From Sphagnum magellanicum (Eukaryota; Streptophyta; Sphagnopsida; Sphagnales; Sphagnaceae): a stretch of DNA of 64,000 bases. The notes beneath the pieces were generated by a model. That model ran no database searches and was not told where the DNA came from. It worked only from the letters and a program-made list of their open reading frames with translations. Shown here piece after piece: positions 39,181-50,898 of the stretch; within the stretch, counting starts at the first letter, position 1; each line of letters opens with the position of its first letter. A program made the position numbers and the translations under genes. The DNA lies in the NCBI GenBank assembly GCA_021904315.1, contig CM038910.1, positions 11,408,001 to 11,472,000 of the forward strand, written 5' to 3'.

Positions 39181-40083
39181 ATATTCATTATGGTCAACAA
39201 ATTGGAATATTGACCAAATATTCCATACAAACCTAGATTACTTAAATTAAGTGGTGACACATGTCAACAATTGATAGGATGGAAAATAGTGAAACAAAAA
39301 ATAATTAAAAATAAATATTATTTTATTATTTATGTTATCTATCATAATCTATAATAATAAATTCAATAAATTTAAAATTAATGTTCCACAAGTTTTTTGG
39401 TCCAATTTGTAATAGAAATAAATAAATAAACAATGATTACACTATCACTAATGATTTCACATATGTTTTTTATGATTAATGGATGTTATTTGCCACATCA
39501 TGTCCTAAAGGACTTTTGTCCTAAACAAGTTGTCTATAATGACTTTAGGGCTATTAATCATTTTTGTTTTTTATGACTAGAATACTAATCGTAAACTCAG
39601 TCATGTATTTGAACATTTGAACATTTGAACAAATGTTTTTAACTATTAATTGCATGATATATTATAAGCCCAATCTTTAGATAGTAGCCATTGTACCTAT
39701 GGATCATTGTGGAGCCTACATCCCTTACGTCTATGTAACCAATGTCTTGCATGATGTTACTAACCTATATGTTTTCCCTTGTAACATGTTGGTTACTATG
39801 TTGCAAATGGGTGAAAGCATGGTCAAGTAGACCACAAAAGTAATCTTTTAAGGTTAAAAAATTGGGGGTCTTGTCAAAAAATGATGGTAAAATGCATTAA
39901 AAAATCTTTTCATTTTGATTTTTTTTGCATAAATGTATGAAGACTTGTATGGCTAAATTTTCATATTTTCAAAGGAAAAATAAGAAAATGAACCTACTTT
40001 CAATTCAACATGCAAACCTATTATAATGTTTTTTTTTAATTAAGTAGGTATGAAGTAAAGTTTTTTACATTAAAGTTTACCAT

Positions 40084-40131
40084 GTTTAAGGTTTAGGGGT
40101 TAAGGGTTTAGGGTTTGATGGGTTTAGGATG
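40084..40131 (+). repeat. Interstitial telomere-like tract (TTTAGGG type)
   Basis: About six imperfect units read as 'gtttagggg', 'ttaaggg', 'tttaggg', 'tttgatggg' and 'tttagga'. The Arabidopsis-type plant telomere repeat is TTTAGGG. The tract is short and internal. Confidence 0.6.
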
Positions 40132-43100
40132 AATTGATACTAAACAAGTAACTACCAACAAAGTGGAATTAATTTTTTAGTTCCTACCCAAACACCAATA
40201 TTTCAACTCCCGACCATGTTAAGACATTTTTCTCATCTAGCTTGATGTTTCTTATGTTTTTTGTTGATATGTATGTATCAATGCCATTTGATAATCTAAA
40301 TGCAAGATCATGAATGACCAAAGAGCAATGTGGATTGACCATGAATATCAAAACAATTTAAATCACTTTGTAAAAATTTTAGGGTTATGGAATCATTGTG
40401 TTGTTTGTGGCTTCACATGTTGTCTCCTTGGTCTCATAGCAGAGAAAGCAAAATTCAAGTGTAGTTGTTGCTAAATCTTATGAGTGTGGACAAATAACTT
40501 TTGTTTGTTGTTAATGTGTGCATGTTTTGTTGAGATAGCTTCAATTCCAAGTTTTTTTCGAATAATTATGAAACTATGAACATGGGAAATATAAGAAACA
40601 AGAAACTCATGCCTATAAAGAAAACAACAAAAGTAGCTGAAAAGGAATGCGTGAAGCAATGTGCTTTGGAAGCAAAGGAAACAACAAAGTGGGCAAAACT
40701 TTAAGTAGTGGAAGCCAATTAAATCATATTTTTTCATGGTATCATAGGGTTTACACAAGTTTTAGGATAAAAGCTCATAGGACTAAGGGACATTGCATTT
40801 CAATTAAAAATTTCCTCCAATTTTCCTTGGTGATTAGGCCATATGTACCTTATTTTCTTCATTTATAATGTTAGCATTTTCACTTGCATCAAACATAGGT
40901 TGATTGCCTTAATTGTTCATTATTTCGTTGTGAGAATTAACTACATTTGGTCAATTTTCTATGTTTTCATGCACTGATAGGTGAACCATATAGTCCATGG
41001 TCTTCTTTTAAGGTGTATAAATGTTATTAAGATTTTTTTTTTGCTAAACATTATTTTTTAAAAAAAACATGGCCTCAAAATTGATGCATTGAAAAAAAAT
41101 TGTAATTTTTTTGTATAGGTCCTTTCATTACATATTATGTTGTAAAAATCCAAAGTAAAAAATGATGACAAAAAAAATATGGGATCCAAAATTACAATCT
41201 TTTTTTTCAACCAATGTTTATTCTACTTAAAGGATTCTTAAACGGTTTTGACTTTATCTCAAAATGACATACTTATGAGAATTTCTTTCAATACACATTT
41301 ACATAATAATAGATTACAACATCTTTTTGAATCATAACAATTTTTTAAAAGTACCAACTTGTAAATCATGATTTGCTTAAAACATTCTCCCCAAATGAAC
41401 AATCATGTTATGATATGTCAACTTGATTCACTAATCCACTCTTTATAAGGACTTTGTTTTGTGGTGTTTTTGGTTCCTAATAATCTAAATGCACATTCTA
41501 GGACCTAAAAATGGGGTGGTTGATATTTCCCTTGCCTTCCATCTTTTGACTTGACCTATTTGTGCTTGGTTCCAATGAGGTTTGGTCTTTTGTTTTTGAC
41601 TTTGAACCCCTTTTCATGACCTTGGTTAACCCATCATTTTTGTTGCCCCAAGCTAATGGACACACGTGTAGTTGTTGGGTGCACGTATCCAATTGATGGG
41701 TTGTTTTGAAGTCTACCCATCTACTTGTTGGGTTTCGTTTCAAAATATGACTGTTGGGTAAGTGGTTTAATCATGTTTTTATATCATTTGTTCCTTTGGG
41801 TTGTTAGTTGTTTTTTTGTATCAGGAGGTTTCATATCACTATGAAATGTAAAAATCAATTCATATGACTAATTTTTTAAATGAATTTTTTTTATAAACAT
41901 ATAAATAATTAGCTTCAATTCTTTTAAATTTATTGAAATGAGATTTTTAAAAAAATGATTTGAAAGATTATGCAATAATTGATTAAAATAAAACACATCA
42001 ATTTAAAAATAAATTAAAATTTTAATATAAAATTCAATGTTTTGAATTAATTTGATGTTATTTAAAAAACTTCAATAAGGCTTTGATGAAGATTTAATAA
42101 CAAAAATCGTAATGAAATTAAGTTTGAATTGATTAATTTGTTTGTATTGTTGTTGCCTTTTATATGATAAAATTTTATTATTGCCCTAAGATAGTAGACA
42201 TGCATGTATGATTTTAGATTTTACCAAACATGTATGAGGCAAACACAACTAGTTGTTTTCTTAGTTATCAACCCTTACCAAGTTGTTCTAATTTCACAAT
42301 TTCATCCCCTTTATTTGATAGTGTATTTTAATGGATTTTCTCCTCTTTGATGTTTAGGGTTATGGTTCTTGTAGTTTTTGCATGTTGTTGATAATGTTGG
42401 GCACTCATTTGTTAGTTAATGCAAGTCTATGAAAAAATGACAACATATTGGGTACTTTTTGTATTCTATTTTGGTTTAAAACAACATGTTAAAATGCCCC
42501 CATGATGGAGAGAGTAACCAACCACTCCGCCTCCAAATCTTGTGTAATGCAAAAATGTGGGTCCTTCTTCTTGTCATTGTTACAAGGACCTTCCCAACTT
42601 GCACAATTATCTTTGCTTCTAGGGATTTAAGTTTGAATGGGAAGATTCACAACATTACCCATATTGGAAACATTAATCATGTGTGATTGGTTAAGTTAAA
42701 CAAAGGAAACCATTTCCAATACATTGTGGTTCCCCGTGGAGTTTCTTGAAAGGTTAATGTTAATAACTTTCTAGGTATCATTGGGTCAAAAATAGTTAAG
42801 TAATAGAAGTTGCTCACAACATCAACTCAAAATTTCACCTCCCAAATGTTTTAAATTGTTTGTTTAACATTAGAAGTTGGTTCACAATATGGTTCTCAAG
42901 TACCCTATTTCCAATGAAGCTAACAATTATTGTGTGGTTAGAATCATACAAAATTTCTTATTCAAACACGTTATGCTCCAAAATGCAATTTGATACCATC
43001 TCTCCATACTTATCAACTTTTGTGGTGGTTTTGAAAGGTGCTTGTTGGGAAGACTTCTCCTAATTTTGCATGAAATGGATTTAATCACCTTGATTCCTAA

Positions 43101-44287
43101 TGTTGTTTTCGTAAGGTATTGAAGAGGTTGTTTACTTCCTCCATTGTAATGTCCATGCATTTGTGCATAGGAGGAGCACATGCACTTGCTAATGTGTAGT
43201 AGCTACATTCAATTAAAAAACCTTTTGAAAAGTAGTTGCCATTGCATTATTCAATGGAACAATCCATTCAAATCTTGTGAGTTCACCACTTCACCACACC
43301 AACCAAACCTTTCTTGTTGGAACCTTAACATTAAAAATGAAAAACACAATCCCACAAGGAGATCAACAAACAAAAAATAAGAATGTAGTACAAAATACCT
43401 AGCTAAAACAATATATTACAATTTGCAAATGTTAACAACATGATCTCAACAAGCATGTCATTAATGTGGAAGCCTAAGACATTCATCATTTCAACCATCA
43501 TTCCCAACTAACCTTGGTTCATACATGTTTTACCCTTTCAAAGTTCACACATCATTATATAAACATTTGGGATTTATTGGAAACATCAAATTGTTAAAAT
43601 GGGACTACATGTTGAAGATTTTATTATAACCTCCTTTCCACTCCCATATACTTCCCATAAACTTTCAATCTCAATTTTGTGGGCCCTATATAGTTCTTTC
43701 AAATTCATTTAAAGCTTGACTCACTTGTCTTGCACCAATGTTGGTCATAAGCCAATATCGGTCCAAAAATCAAGGTTAGGGTGTGCTTCATGTAAAAACC
43801 CAATGAATGATTATCAAATTGAATGAAAAATGTGTGGCATGGAGAATGATCAATGCAAAATAGAAAATTTAATAATAAGCTTGAAAATTTTGTATAATGT
43901 GACAAATTAACCATAATCTTAACCATGCATAGAAAATAAACACACAAAATATGTAAATTGCCTTGAACCAACTAAGATGTATCCACTAAAATATGAAGTA
44001 TGGATACCAAGGTGAAAAAGGTTAAGTTAAAATACCTTAAACTAGTGATTATATTAAGAATAGTGGGTTTTTTATGCAATATATATATATATAAGGGAGG
44101 AAAGTGGGATAACAAGAAATGCCATGGAAGTTTTTAAAACTTTCTACAAGCCTACTATTCAACAAACCTATACAAACATTTGTTGTGGATGAAAACTAAA
44201 CAATATAAATGAATGTCATCTTTGGACCATGAGATAAATTAAGATAAATTATTGTGTGAATATTTCAGCATAACCAAGTTCATGACT

Positions 44288-44352
44288 TTAATTTTGTTCA
44301 TATATTTCATGACTTACAATGTTAAATTTGTGCAATATATGAACAAAATTAA
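44288..44352. repeat. Perfect 19-bp-arm palindromic hairpin
   Basis: 44288-44306 and 44334-44352 are perfect reverse complements ('ttaattttgttcatatatt'), with a 27-base loop. AT-rich arms can arise by chance more easily than GC-rich ones, but 19 matches without mismatch is notable. No flanking gene. Confidence 0.7.
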
Positions 44353-45000
44353 CACTATAATAATTTAAAATTTTAGTTGGGTGTAATGTAAATGGAATTG
44401 GATCATGCTCAATTTTCTGGACAAAGTCTCTAAAACTTGAGGTTTCATAGATCCATTTACATTCATTCTCAACCATGCTACTAGTTATTAAACAGAAAAA
44501 TTAATTAAAAAAAATATAAACTATAAACCAAACTAAATGTTCTTTTCAAAATCAAACCCCATAACATTGATAAAAATAATTTTGGGCAACCATCTAATTT
44601 TGTTGATAACCACATTTTAAAAATAAAATAAAATTCAAAATCATAAAATTAGTAGTTTAGGCTTTTGAAGAAATAGATGGTTTCTAGGTGGTTATTTTTC
44701 TTTTAGAGGAAAAAAAGGAAACAATGACAAAACCCTAGTAAAATTCATAAAACAAAGTACCCAATGAAGGGGGAAAGGAAGAACAAAGATAAAAGACCCA
44801 AATCCAAACCATAAAACATAAAAAAACCAAATTCGGGGGTCACAAAAGGCCAAAAGGCCAAAATAGGTTCCAAAGCCCCCACTAGTCACAAGAAGCATTT
44901 TAAAGAAGGAAAGGGAAAGGAAACTTGAATGAATAATAAATTTGAAAGAACCTTCACTTGTAATGCGTTTCAAAATAAAAGCAACATGTGCTCTCTACAA

Positions 45001-45050
45001 GGCTACCAACATTTTCTGCTTATAGATAACAAGTAGAAATGTTGGTGGCC
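45001..45050. repeat. 20-bp-arm hairpin at the 3' end of the retrotransposon
   Basis: 45001-45021 and 45031-45050 pair ('accaacattt' with 'aaatgttggt' and flanking bases), with one mismatch and one bulge. It lies just past the last conserved codons of the element, so it could be part of its 3' UTR. Confidence 0.6.
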
Positions 45051-45337
45051 TTTGCTAACCATACCATATTAACACATTACTGAATAAAATCATATGTTTG
45101 TTGGTGTAGGCATCCAAAAACCTCTATGGCAAGGGGAGGATACATGTATGTTGGATGCCAATTGTTGTGAAGTCCTTCCTTTACCCGAACCACCATCATT
45201 GTAGTCACCTTATGAGATGAAGTAGTTCAAGAGACCAAATCTACTTGAGTGGGATTAGCGATGACCATGTCCACCAAGGTGCGAATGCCATCAACTGATA
45301 AGATGATGTCAATTCACTAACAAGAAAACTAAAAGGA

Positions 45338-45356
45338 GGGGGGGGGGGGGGGGGGG
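45338..45356 (+). repeat. 19-base G run
   Basis: An uninterrupted G homopolymer inside the degenerate nuclease region of the retrotransposon. Length in such runs is often a sequencing or assembly uncertainty. Confidence 0.9.
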
Positions 45357-48128
45357 AGGACATGGGTTTGTTCATGTGAAACATTAAACCCTTTGTTTTT
45401 CGTAATGGAAGCAAAGGCATTTCAAATTACATCATGGGAAGCAGTCCATTCCCCACCATGGGAACAACCAAAAAGGTGAGTCCCTAAAAAATTTAAAGGT
45501 TTGCCACAGATGCAATGCATCACCTTGAGAGCCAATGGATGGGGGAGGCCCAACTTAATGTGCAATGCAAAGGAAAAAACATCAAAGGGTAGACAAAAAG
45601 GTTGAATGAACGGGTAAGCAAAAAGCCAAACACTTGCCCCCAAGCCCACGCAAGACCTCAAGCATGCAAAATGCAAATAAAAAACCATGTCAAAAATGAT
45701 GTTAAAGAAAAAATGGTCATGTAATTTGTTGTAAATGTTTTCCCGAAGTTGATCTAATCCTTTTTCAACAAACTGCATGAAAGGAGGAACACATGCATCC
45801 ATTATGTTTGGGGAAATGAGTTCATGTACCAACTTCAAATGGGCCTAGAAAAGGAGCGGACTAGAATTGTTAGCACCTATCACCTCCAATAAGAACAAGT
45901 GATGATTAAATATGAATTTGGTAAATTATGATAGGTTTAATAAGTGCCCAACTCCCTAGATAGGTTGTCGACATGATTAGTTTTATGGAAATGAGGTTGA
46001 TCCCACCATAAGAGATGGGGAAAGAAACATGTCGACGCGCTAAGAGGGCCTATAGGCAATCTTAAGAGCTTAGGCCCAAAAAACTCCCAAAAACCTACAT
46101 GAGGGTTGAGTAAAAGGAGGCGAGTTGATGATGATAGACTAGTAAAAAAAGGAAGCAACATAGTAAATAGCAAGGTCTTTAGGCAAAACACTAAGAGAAT
46201 ATCCCAAAAGCAACTTGGACGTCCTTTAACTTTAGAAATGCCTTTACATGGCGAACATCCTCATTTAATGCATCTTGTAGGTTAGAAGAAGAAAAAACAA
46301 TAGACCCAAAAATGATGCCCAAAACCTTGATGTTGTTCAATGGGCAATAAAAATTAACAAGAAGATATTTAAACTAAAAAGCATATACCAAAAGGCAACC
46401 AAATCGAACATTTGTAAGGTTGGACCATGAGCCTCATAAATGCCAAATGAGAAACAAAATGGTTACAAGGAAGATGAACGGTAAAGGTCGAACCAATGAT
46501 GTGAATGTCATCCACAAGGGAAGGGAAAATACAAGAAGGAATAACCTTCAAGCAGAACACCACAATGCACAAAAATGGGCTAGTACAAAAAGATGCCCAA
46601 TGAACGGATTGCCTTGGTGGGTGCCCTCCAAGGAATGGATGATGGATGAAGAAAAGGGGAACTTGATAGGCATAAAAAGACCAAACAAAGGGGAAAAGTT
46701 GAAATAATTGATTTTTTATTGTGCAAGGTTCTTGAAAGATGGCTCTCCTAGAGATGGCATTGAAGGCATTTGTGACATCCACCTATAGTACCACACAATT
46801 GGGATGGACATTTACAAACAACTCAAATGCCATGAACCATCGCCCCACACCCCTTGATTGCCACACCAAATCCATGAGGTGATAAGTGAATGGAAAATGT
46901 GTCACAAAACTGTAAGCATAAAGCTTTGTTCATCAATTGGTAGAGGACCTCACCCATTGCAATTGGTCGAATGTTTCCAAAACCTTGGCCAAAGCCAAAA
47001 GTCTAACAACACCAAGAACTCGGGCAATGGGCCTTGGGATATGACCCACAACAACATGGGAACACACTTAGAACATTTGTGGGAAGTCATTGGTTAAATC
47101 AAATGTTTAAAAACCATACTTGAAGGATCACTAACTAAAAGATGCGACAACCAAATGAAGGCTAACCTAAAGAATCGAAGGAACATAACAAATTTTAGTC
47201 ATGTTAAAAATCCAACAAGTCCTGGCAAGGAGAGGACAAATCTAAGGGGTTAAGTGTTTGAAAAGTGCTGATGGTCTTAAAGGAGTTTGGGGTTGGGGCA
47301 AGGGGGGCAAGAGTCCCAACAACATGGGCATACTCTTTAACACAGCCTAAGGTGAGATTCGTCCATAATAACATGGTGCAAGCAACACCAAAATTGAAGG
47401 GGTGCCTTGAGAAGGGGCATTTGCCAAGGGGGTTCAAATTGGAGAGAAAGCTGCTATAAAAAGCTTGCACACAAAAAAACATGCTCTGCTTGAAGCTCCT
47501 CTTAATCACCTCTTAAGAATCATCGTAGGTGCACCCTAGTCTCCCTACGACCAATTGCACCATCACAAGGGGGGAGGAAAAGACACCTGAGAATAGCAAG
47601 AAACAATGCCAAGTAGCCACATCAGAAAGGTCATGGGTCGAACAGTCAAGGGGAAGTCAAAAAAACAATTGTACCTTTTACCTCAAAGTTGAAGGGATGC
47701 ATGTATACAAATGGAAAGCTCCAGGGGGGTCAAAAGCTGAAACCCAAGCCCAAGTTGAAGGCTAGGGAAAAGGACAAGAACAAAATTAGAGGGAAGGGAC
47801 ATTACTCGCCAAGCAAGAAATTAGCTTGGTATATGCTTGGCAATGCTTCTGACAACATGCCATACCATGAAGCAAAAGCAAGATTCCATAGCCAAAACAG
47901 AGAATGTCACGCTGAATAAGAGGTCCCATCAGAAAAAGACCCCAAGGCCAACTCCTCTGCGTTTTATGGGGAAAGAATACAGAATAGGCCCTCAAGTTCT
48001 TAGGTCCTACTTGAACGCCTTGCGGTCCCCACCGTAGGCCCTTGGCCGGTCCCCTCTCCCAGCCTTTGGCTTACCTAATTGTCAATGTCATTGTCTTGTT
48101 CGTCTGCTGGGAAGTGATTCTATCGACG

Positions 48129-48560
48129 CTAGATCATACGAAGGAACCATGTCGAGATAGAATACTGGATGACATAGGCGGGGCGTTTAGTGTGGGAGCA
48201 GTGGGAGTTTCAACCTGGCATTTCATTAGAGGTAAGAAGAGTTCGCCTCAAGGGTAGCAGTTCCTGGGAGGTACACAAGCGGTGCGGATCAATGCAGCGC
48301 AAAACGAAGGTAGCTTGACGGTGTGGGCAGGTCTTTTCAGCACCTTTGATTGTACTTTTGTGTATCTCCGTCAGAAGGAAGGTCCTTGGAACTCCATAGG
48401 CGCCGGTGCTGTCACAGGAGGCTTTCTTTCACTGCGAGCGGGTATGAAATTTGGGTCCCGGTCTGCAATCTGCGATGGTGTGTTGCTTGCGTTGATTGAA
48501 GGAGCCGGGATCATGCTCGATAGAGTCAACCATGGGTCTGATGAGAAGCCTTCAGTTGAG
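48129..48560 (+). pseudogene. TIM17-like pseudogene (mitochondrial inner-membrane translocase subunit)
   Basis: The frame reads EPCRDRILDDIGGAF, then GVSTWHFIRG, then SPQG followed by a TAG at 48255. It resumes in the same frame with FLGGTQAVRI, WAGLFSTFDC, YLRQKEGPWNS and LLALIEGAGIMLDRV. These are the hallmark blocks of TIM17, the core channel subunit of the TIM23 presequence translocase. The TAG and the next Gln fall where a Gln/Arg pair is expected, so both are explained by C-to-T or G-to-A change. The expected start Met before 'DHTKEPC' is a Leu codon. An in-frame ATG further up (48042) adds a hydrophobic 29-residue extension not seen in TIM17. The C-terminal part beyond about 48560 looks frameshifted. 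There are no introns, so it may be a retrocopy, but many plant TIM17 genes are intronless anyway. It cannot make full-length TIM17. Confidence 0.75.
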
Positions 48561-49163
48561 CTTCAGCAACATCTCCACCAATTGCAGTTACTTCCACCAC
48601 ACTTCCCCCTGCATTTCAAGGAGCTGCACAAAAGCCGCCATCGTAGGAGGTCGAATTCTGCAAACCCTAACAGAGCACCTACTCTCTCTTCCCCCAGGTC
48701 CTATCAGTATGGACTACCACCACCCCTAGCGCTTTTGCAGGCCCTCCTCCAAACAATGAGCTCTGTAAATTGCGCATCCTGGGGTTGCTCCTTCTTGAGC
48801 GTGTGCAAGACAGGAATGCCAAGATGTGAAGCTTTTCATCAGGAAGCGGCAGCTGCCATAGCTGCTACGTCTAATCTAATACCCTAAAAGCTTTACTATC
48901 TCAGTAAGCCTGATATCTTAGATCTTTCAATTTGACCCAAGTGCTATAAAAGTGAATATATCAGGCTGATATAGATAACCTGTGGTTATCTGTATATCTA
49001 AATGTGGGTATTTGATAATTTTGACAACTGCAGGTATGAACTTTGAATGAATCAGCCTGATACCCGGTTGTGGCTGTGTTCTAGTGCAGTTACTAATACC
49101 CGCCCAACAGTGGTAAAACCATCTGCCCAGTTTTCAGTCCACTTGAATTCTTTGTAACCTTAC

Positions 49164-49257
49164 CTAACCCTAGTTTGACGTGGTATCCATCGTCAGTTCC
49201 TTCCGTGGAACTAGGGTTAGGGCAAGCATTCTCGCTCCGGAAGAGCGCGGCTCTTCC
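49164..49257 (+). promoter_or_regulatory. RanBP1 promoter/leader with mirrored telo-box and a 5' hairpin
   Basis: 'ctaaccctagtt' at 49164-49175 is repeated as its exact reverse complement at 49209-49220. Both contain the AACCCTA core of plant telo-boxes, found in promoters of growth- and translation-related genes. A 'gacgtgg' ACGT core lies between them. Just downstream, 49239-49257 is a perfect 8-bp-arm hairpin (GGAAGAGC, gcg, GCTCTTCC), probably within the 5' UTR. Confidence 0.5.
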
Positions 49258-49359
49258 TGACGCTGCACCGTCTCTTCTGCGCCTGCGTCTTGTTCTTTTT
49301 TCCGTTGTAGCTGATTCTCTTTGTGTTGTGATCCTTTACAGTTCTAGAATCGATTAGAA

Positions 49360-50898
49360 ATGGCAGGAGTTGAGGAAAAGGAAAAGGAAAAGGAAGTGAG
49401 TGGCGTTGAAGAGAAGGTGACAACATCCAGAGCTCCAACAGAAGAGGAGCCAGTAGCAGAAGAAGAGGCGGGGAAACATGCGGATGAGGAGGATACTGGA
49501 GCACAGATCGCTCCCATCGTGAAGTTAGAGGAAGTTGTCATCAGTACCGGTGAGGAGAATGAAGACGTGCTTCTTGACATGTGAGCCCTGTTTCTGAAGT
49601 GATTCAAAGTTTTGCTGTGTCATGGGAAAATAAAATCTCTCACTTGAATCAGGATGCGAAAAATTTGGTGTGCCCATTTTTGGACACTTTTGACAAGTTG
49701 GCTGTTGCATGTTTGTTGGCAGCAAGGCGAAGCTGTATCGCTTCGACAAGGAGGGTACGCAGTGGAAAGAACGGGGAGTTGGGCAGGTGAAACTGCTAGA
49801 ACATAAGCAGACAAAGAAGGTTCGCTTGCTCATGAGGCAAAGCAGAACCCTAAAGATTTGTGCCAACCACATGGGTGAGTTCTCTAGGTCTTGCAGGCGA
49901 ATGGGTCATTTGTTGTGTGCACATGGAGATTGACTGAGCTTTTGAGCACGATTCCATTAGCAAACAGCTCTTCAACCCTTTTTTTCTTGTTTGTTCTTGT
50001 ACTGTTTTGTGTAGGGAGCCTGTCATCTGGTAGCAGCTGATGATGGACTGCAAAAGTTGTTGTTATTGCTGTGTGCAGTCCTCGCATCCACCACCTTGCA
50101 AGAGCATGCTGGCAGTGACAAGTCATGGGTATGGCATGCCCCTGACTATTCAGATGGTACTCTCAAGGAGGAGCTTTTCTGCATGCGGTTTGGCAGCATT
50201 GAAAGTAAGTGTATTGTTCCTATCTAAAAGTATGTACTTGTCATCCTGTCTTTATTGTGTGCATAAGCAAACTGTCAAGGAATCAATATTCTGTACAATT
50301 CTCAACATAGTCTCATTTGGGGCTTTGATAGCCAGCTCAAAGTTTATGCTTGATCATTGTTGTGTGAAGCATGGACTATGACCAGCACTCACTGTGATGA
50401 CTTTCTGATTTTGGTTGAGTTCACATAGTTTGCATATCTTTTCTATTTTGTGCGGTTAATGCTAGAGTGAACAATTGTGTAGATTCGAAGCAAGCAAAAT
50501 TCACCAATATGAACTGAGTCTCTGTTTTATATTTCTGGATGTTTTATGTATGAGATACTGATTGTCTTAGGACAACCTGTTGGCATTGAGAAAGCAGAAT
50601 GTCAACTATGATTTTGTCATCTGGTTGGAGTATGTTGTGTGTATGGTGTTGTTGACAACATCATGTCCAGGATTTGCATAGAAACTGACTTTTTGTTACA
50701 TGTGCTGTGATTTTGTTTGGTGTAGGTGCACATAAGTTCAAGGATGCATTTGAGGCAGCCCAAGAGAAGGTATCCGCAAAATCAGATAAAGATGAAGAGG
50801 CGGCAGACACAGCTGCTGGACTACTGGACAAGTTGAAGGTGGAGGGGGAAACAAAGGATGAGGTAACTGCTGTCACTAGCAATGGGATTGCTAGTTAG
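49360..50898 (+). CDS. Ran-binding protein 1 (RanBP1), four exons
   Basis: Exons are 49360-49580, 49723-49874, 50079-50204 and 50726-50898, all with GT-AG borders, giving a 223-residue protein. RanBP1 binds Ran-GTP in the cytoplasm and stimulates RanGAP, releasing Ran from export complexes. Residues 1-60 are acidic (Glu/Lys-rich). The RanBD spans about 70-190 with [52 protein letters not shown] and [14 protein letters not shown], all family-diagnostic. The C-terminal LLDKLKV matches the leucine-rich nuclear export signal of plant RanBP1. The start ATG has a good context (gaaATGGCA), and the phase is kept across all three introns (AT|C, G|TC and A|GT splits). The gene is intact and appears functional. 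It sits about 0.8 kb downstream of the TIM17 pseudogene on the same strand. Confidence 0.95.

Larger units (their letters stand above)
37537..44287. other. AT-rich intergenic desert
   Basis: No gene recognised. 38.2-39.0 kb and 39.3-39.4 kb are extremely AT-rich. The stretch also contains a tRNA-like segment (39.11-39.18 kb) and a telomere-like tract (40.08 kb), listed separately. Around 41.5-43.4 kb short frames appear on the minus strand, but none carries a convincing motif. Confidence 0.45.
44690..47530 (-). mobile_element. Degenerate non-LTR retrotransposon with RT and nuclease-like C-terminus (copy 2)
   Basis: Read on the minus strand from about 47.5 kb, 46782-46369 encodes a reverse-transcriptase block. 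It starts DVTNAFNAISRRAIF and contains LVDDIHIIG at about 46515-46490, the palm 'DD' with Val in the first position. 46191-45937 continues with a conserved linker. 45838-45422 holds LGLPHPLALKVMHCICG and then ..LGTHLFGCSHGGE..SHD, a Cys/His knuckle followed by HD. Beyond it, about 45320-45080 gives VDGIRTLVDMVIANPTQ and IEVFGCLHQQ. The knuckle-plus-HD-plus-'D...DV' order resembles the restriction-like endonuclease end of RLE-type non-LTR elements; that class assignment is inference. Stops, frameshifts and a 19-G run inside the nuclease region make it inactive. The 5' boundary towards 47.9 kb is unclear. Confidence 0.65.

Noticed and set aside
42927..43181. Possible reverse-transcriptase thumb fragment (LGIKVIKSIS)
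   Set aside because: The resemblance is short and another frame across the same DNA is equally protein-like; no palm motif is nearby.
44692..44973. 93-codon Phe-rich minus-strand frame
   Set aside because: Antisense of A-rich DNA gives Phe/Leu-rich peptides; it lies in the presumed 3' UTR of the retrotransposon.
48561..48887. C-terminal extension of the TIM17 frame (His/Leu/Arg-rich)
   Set aside because: It does not resemble a TIM17 tail; a neighbouring frame looks more natural, so it is probably frameshifted read-through.
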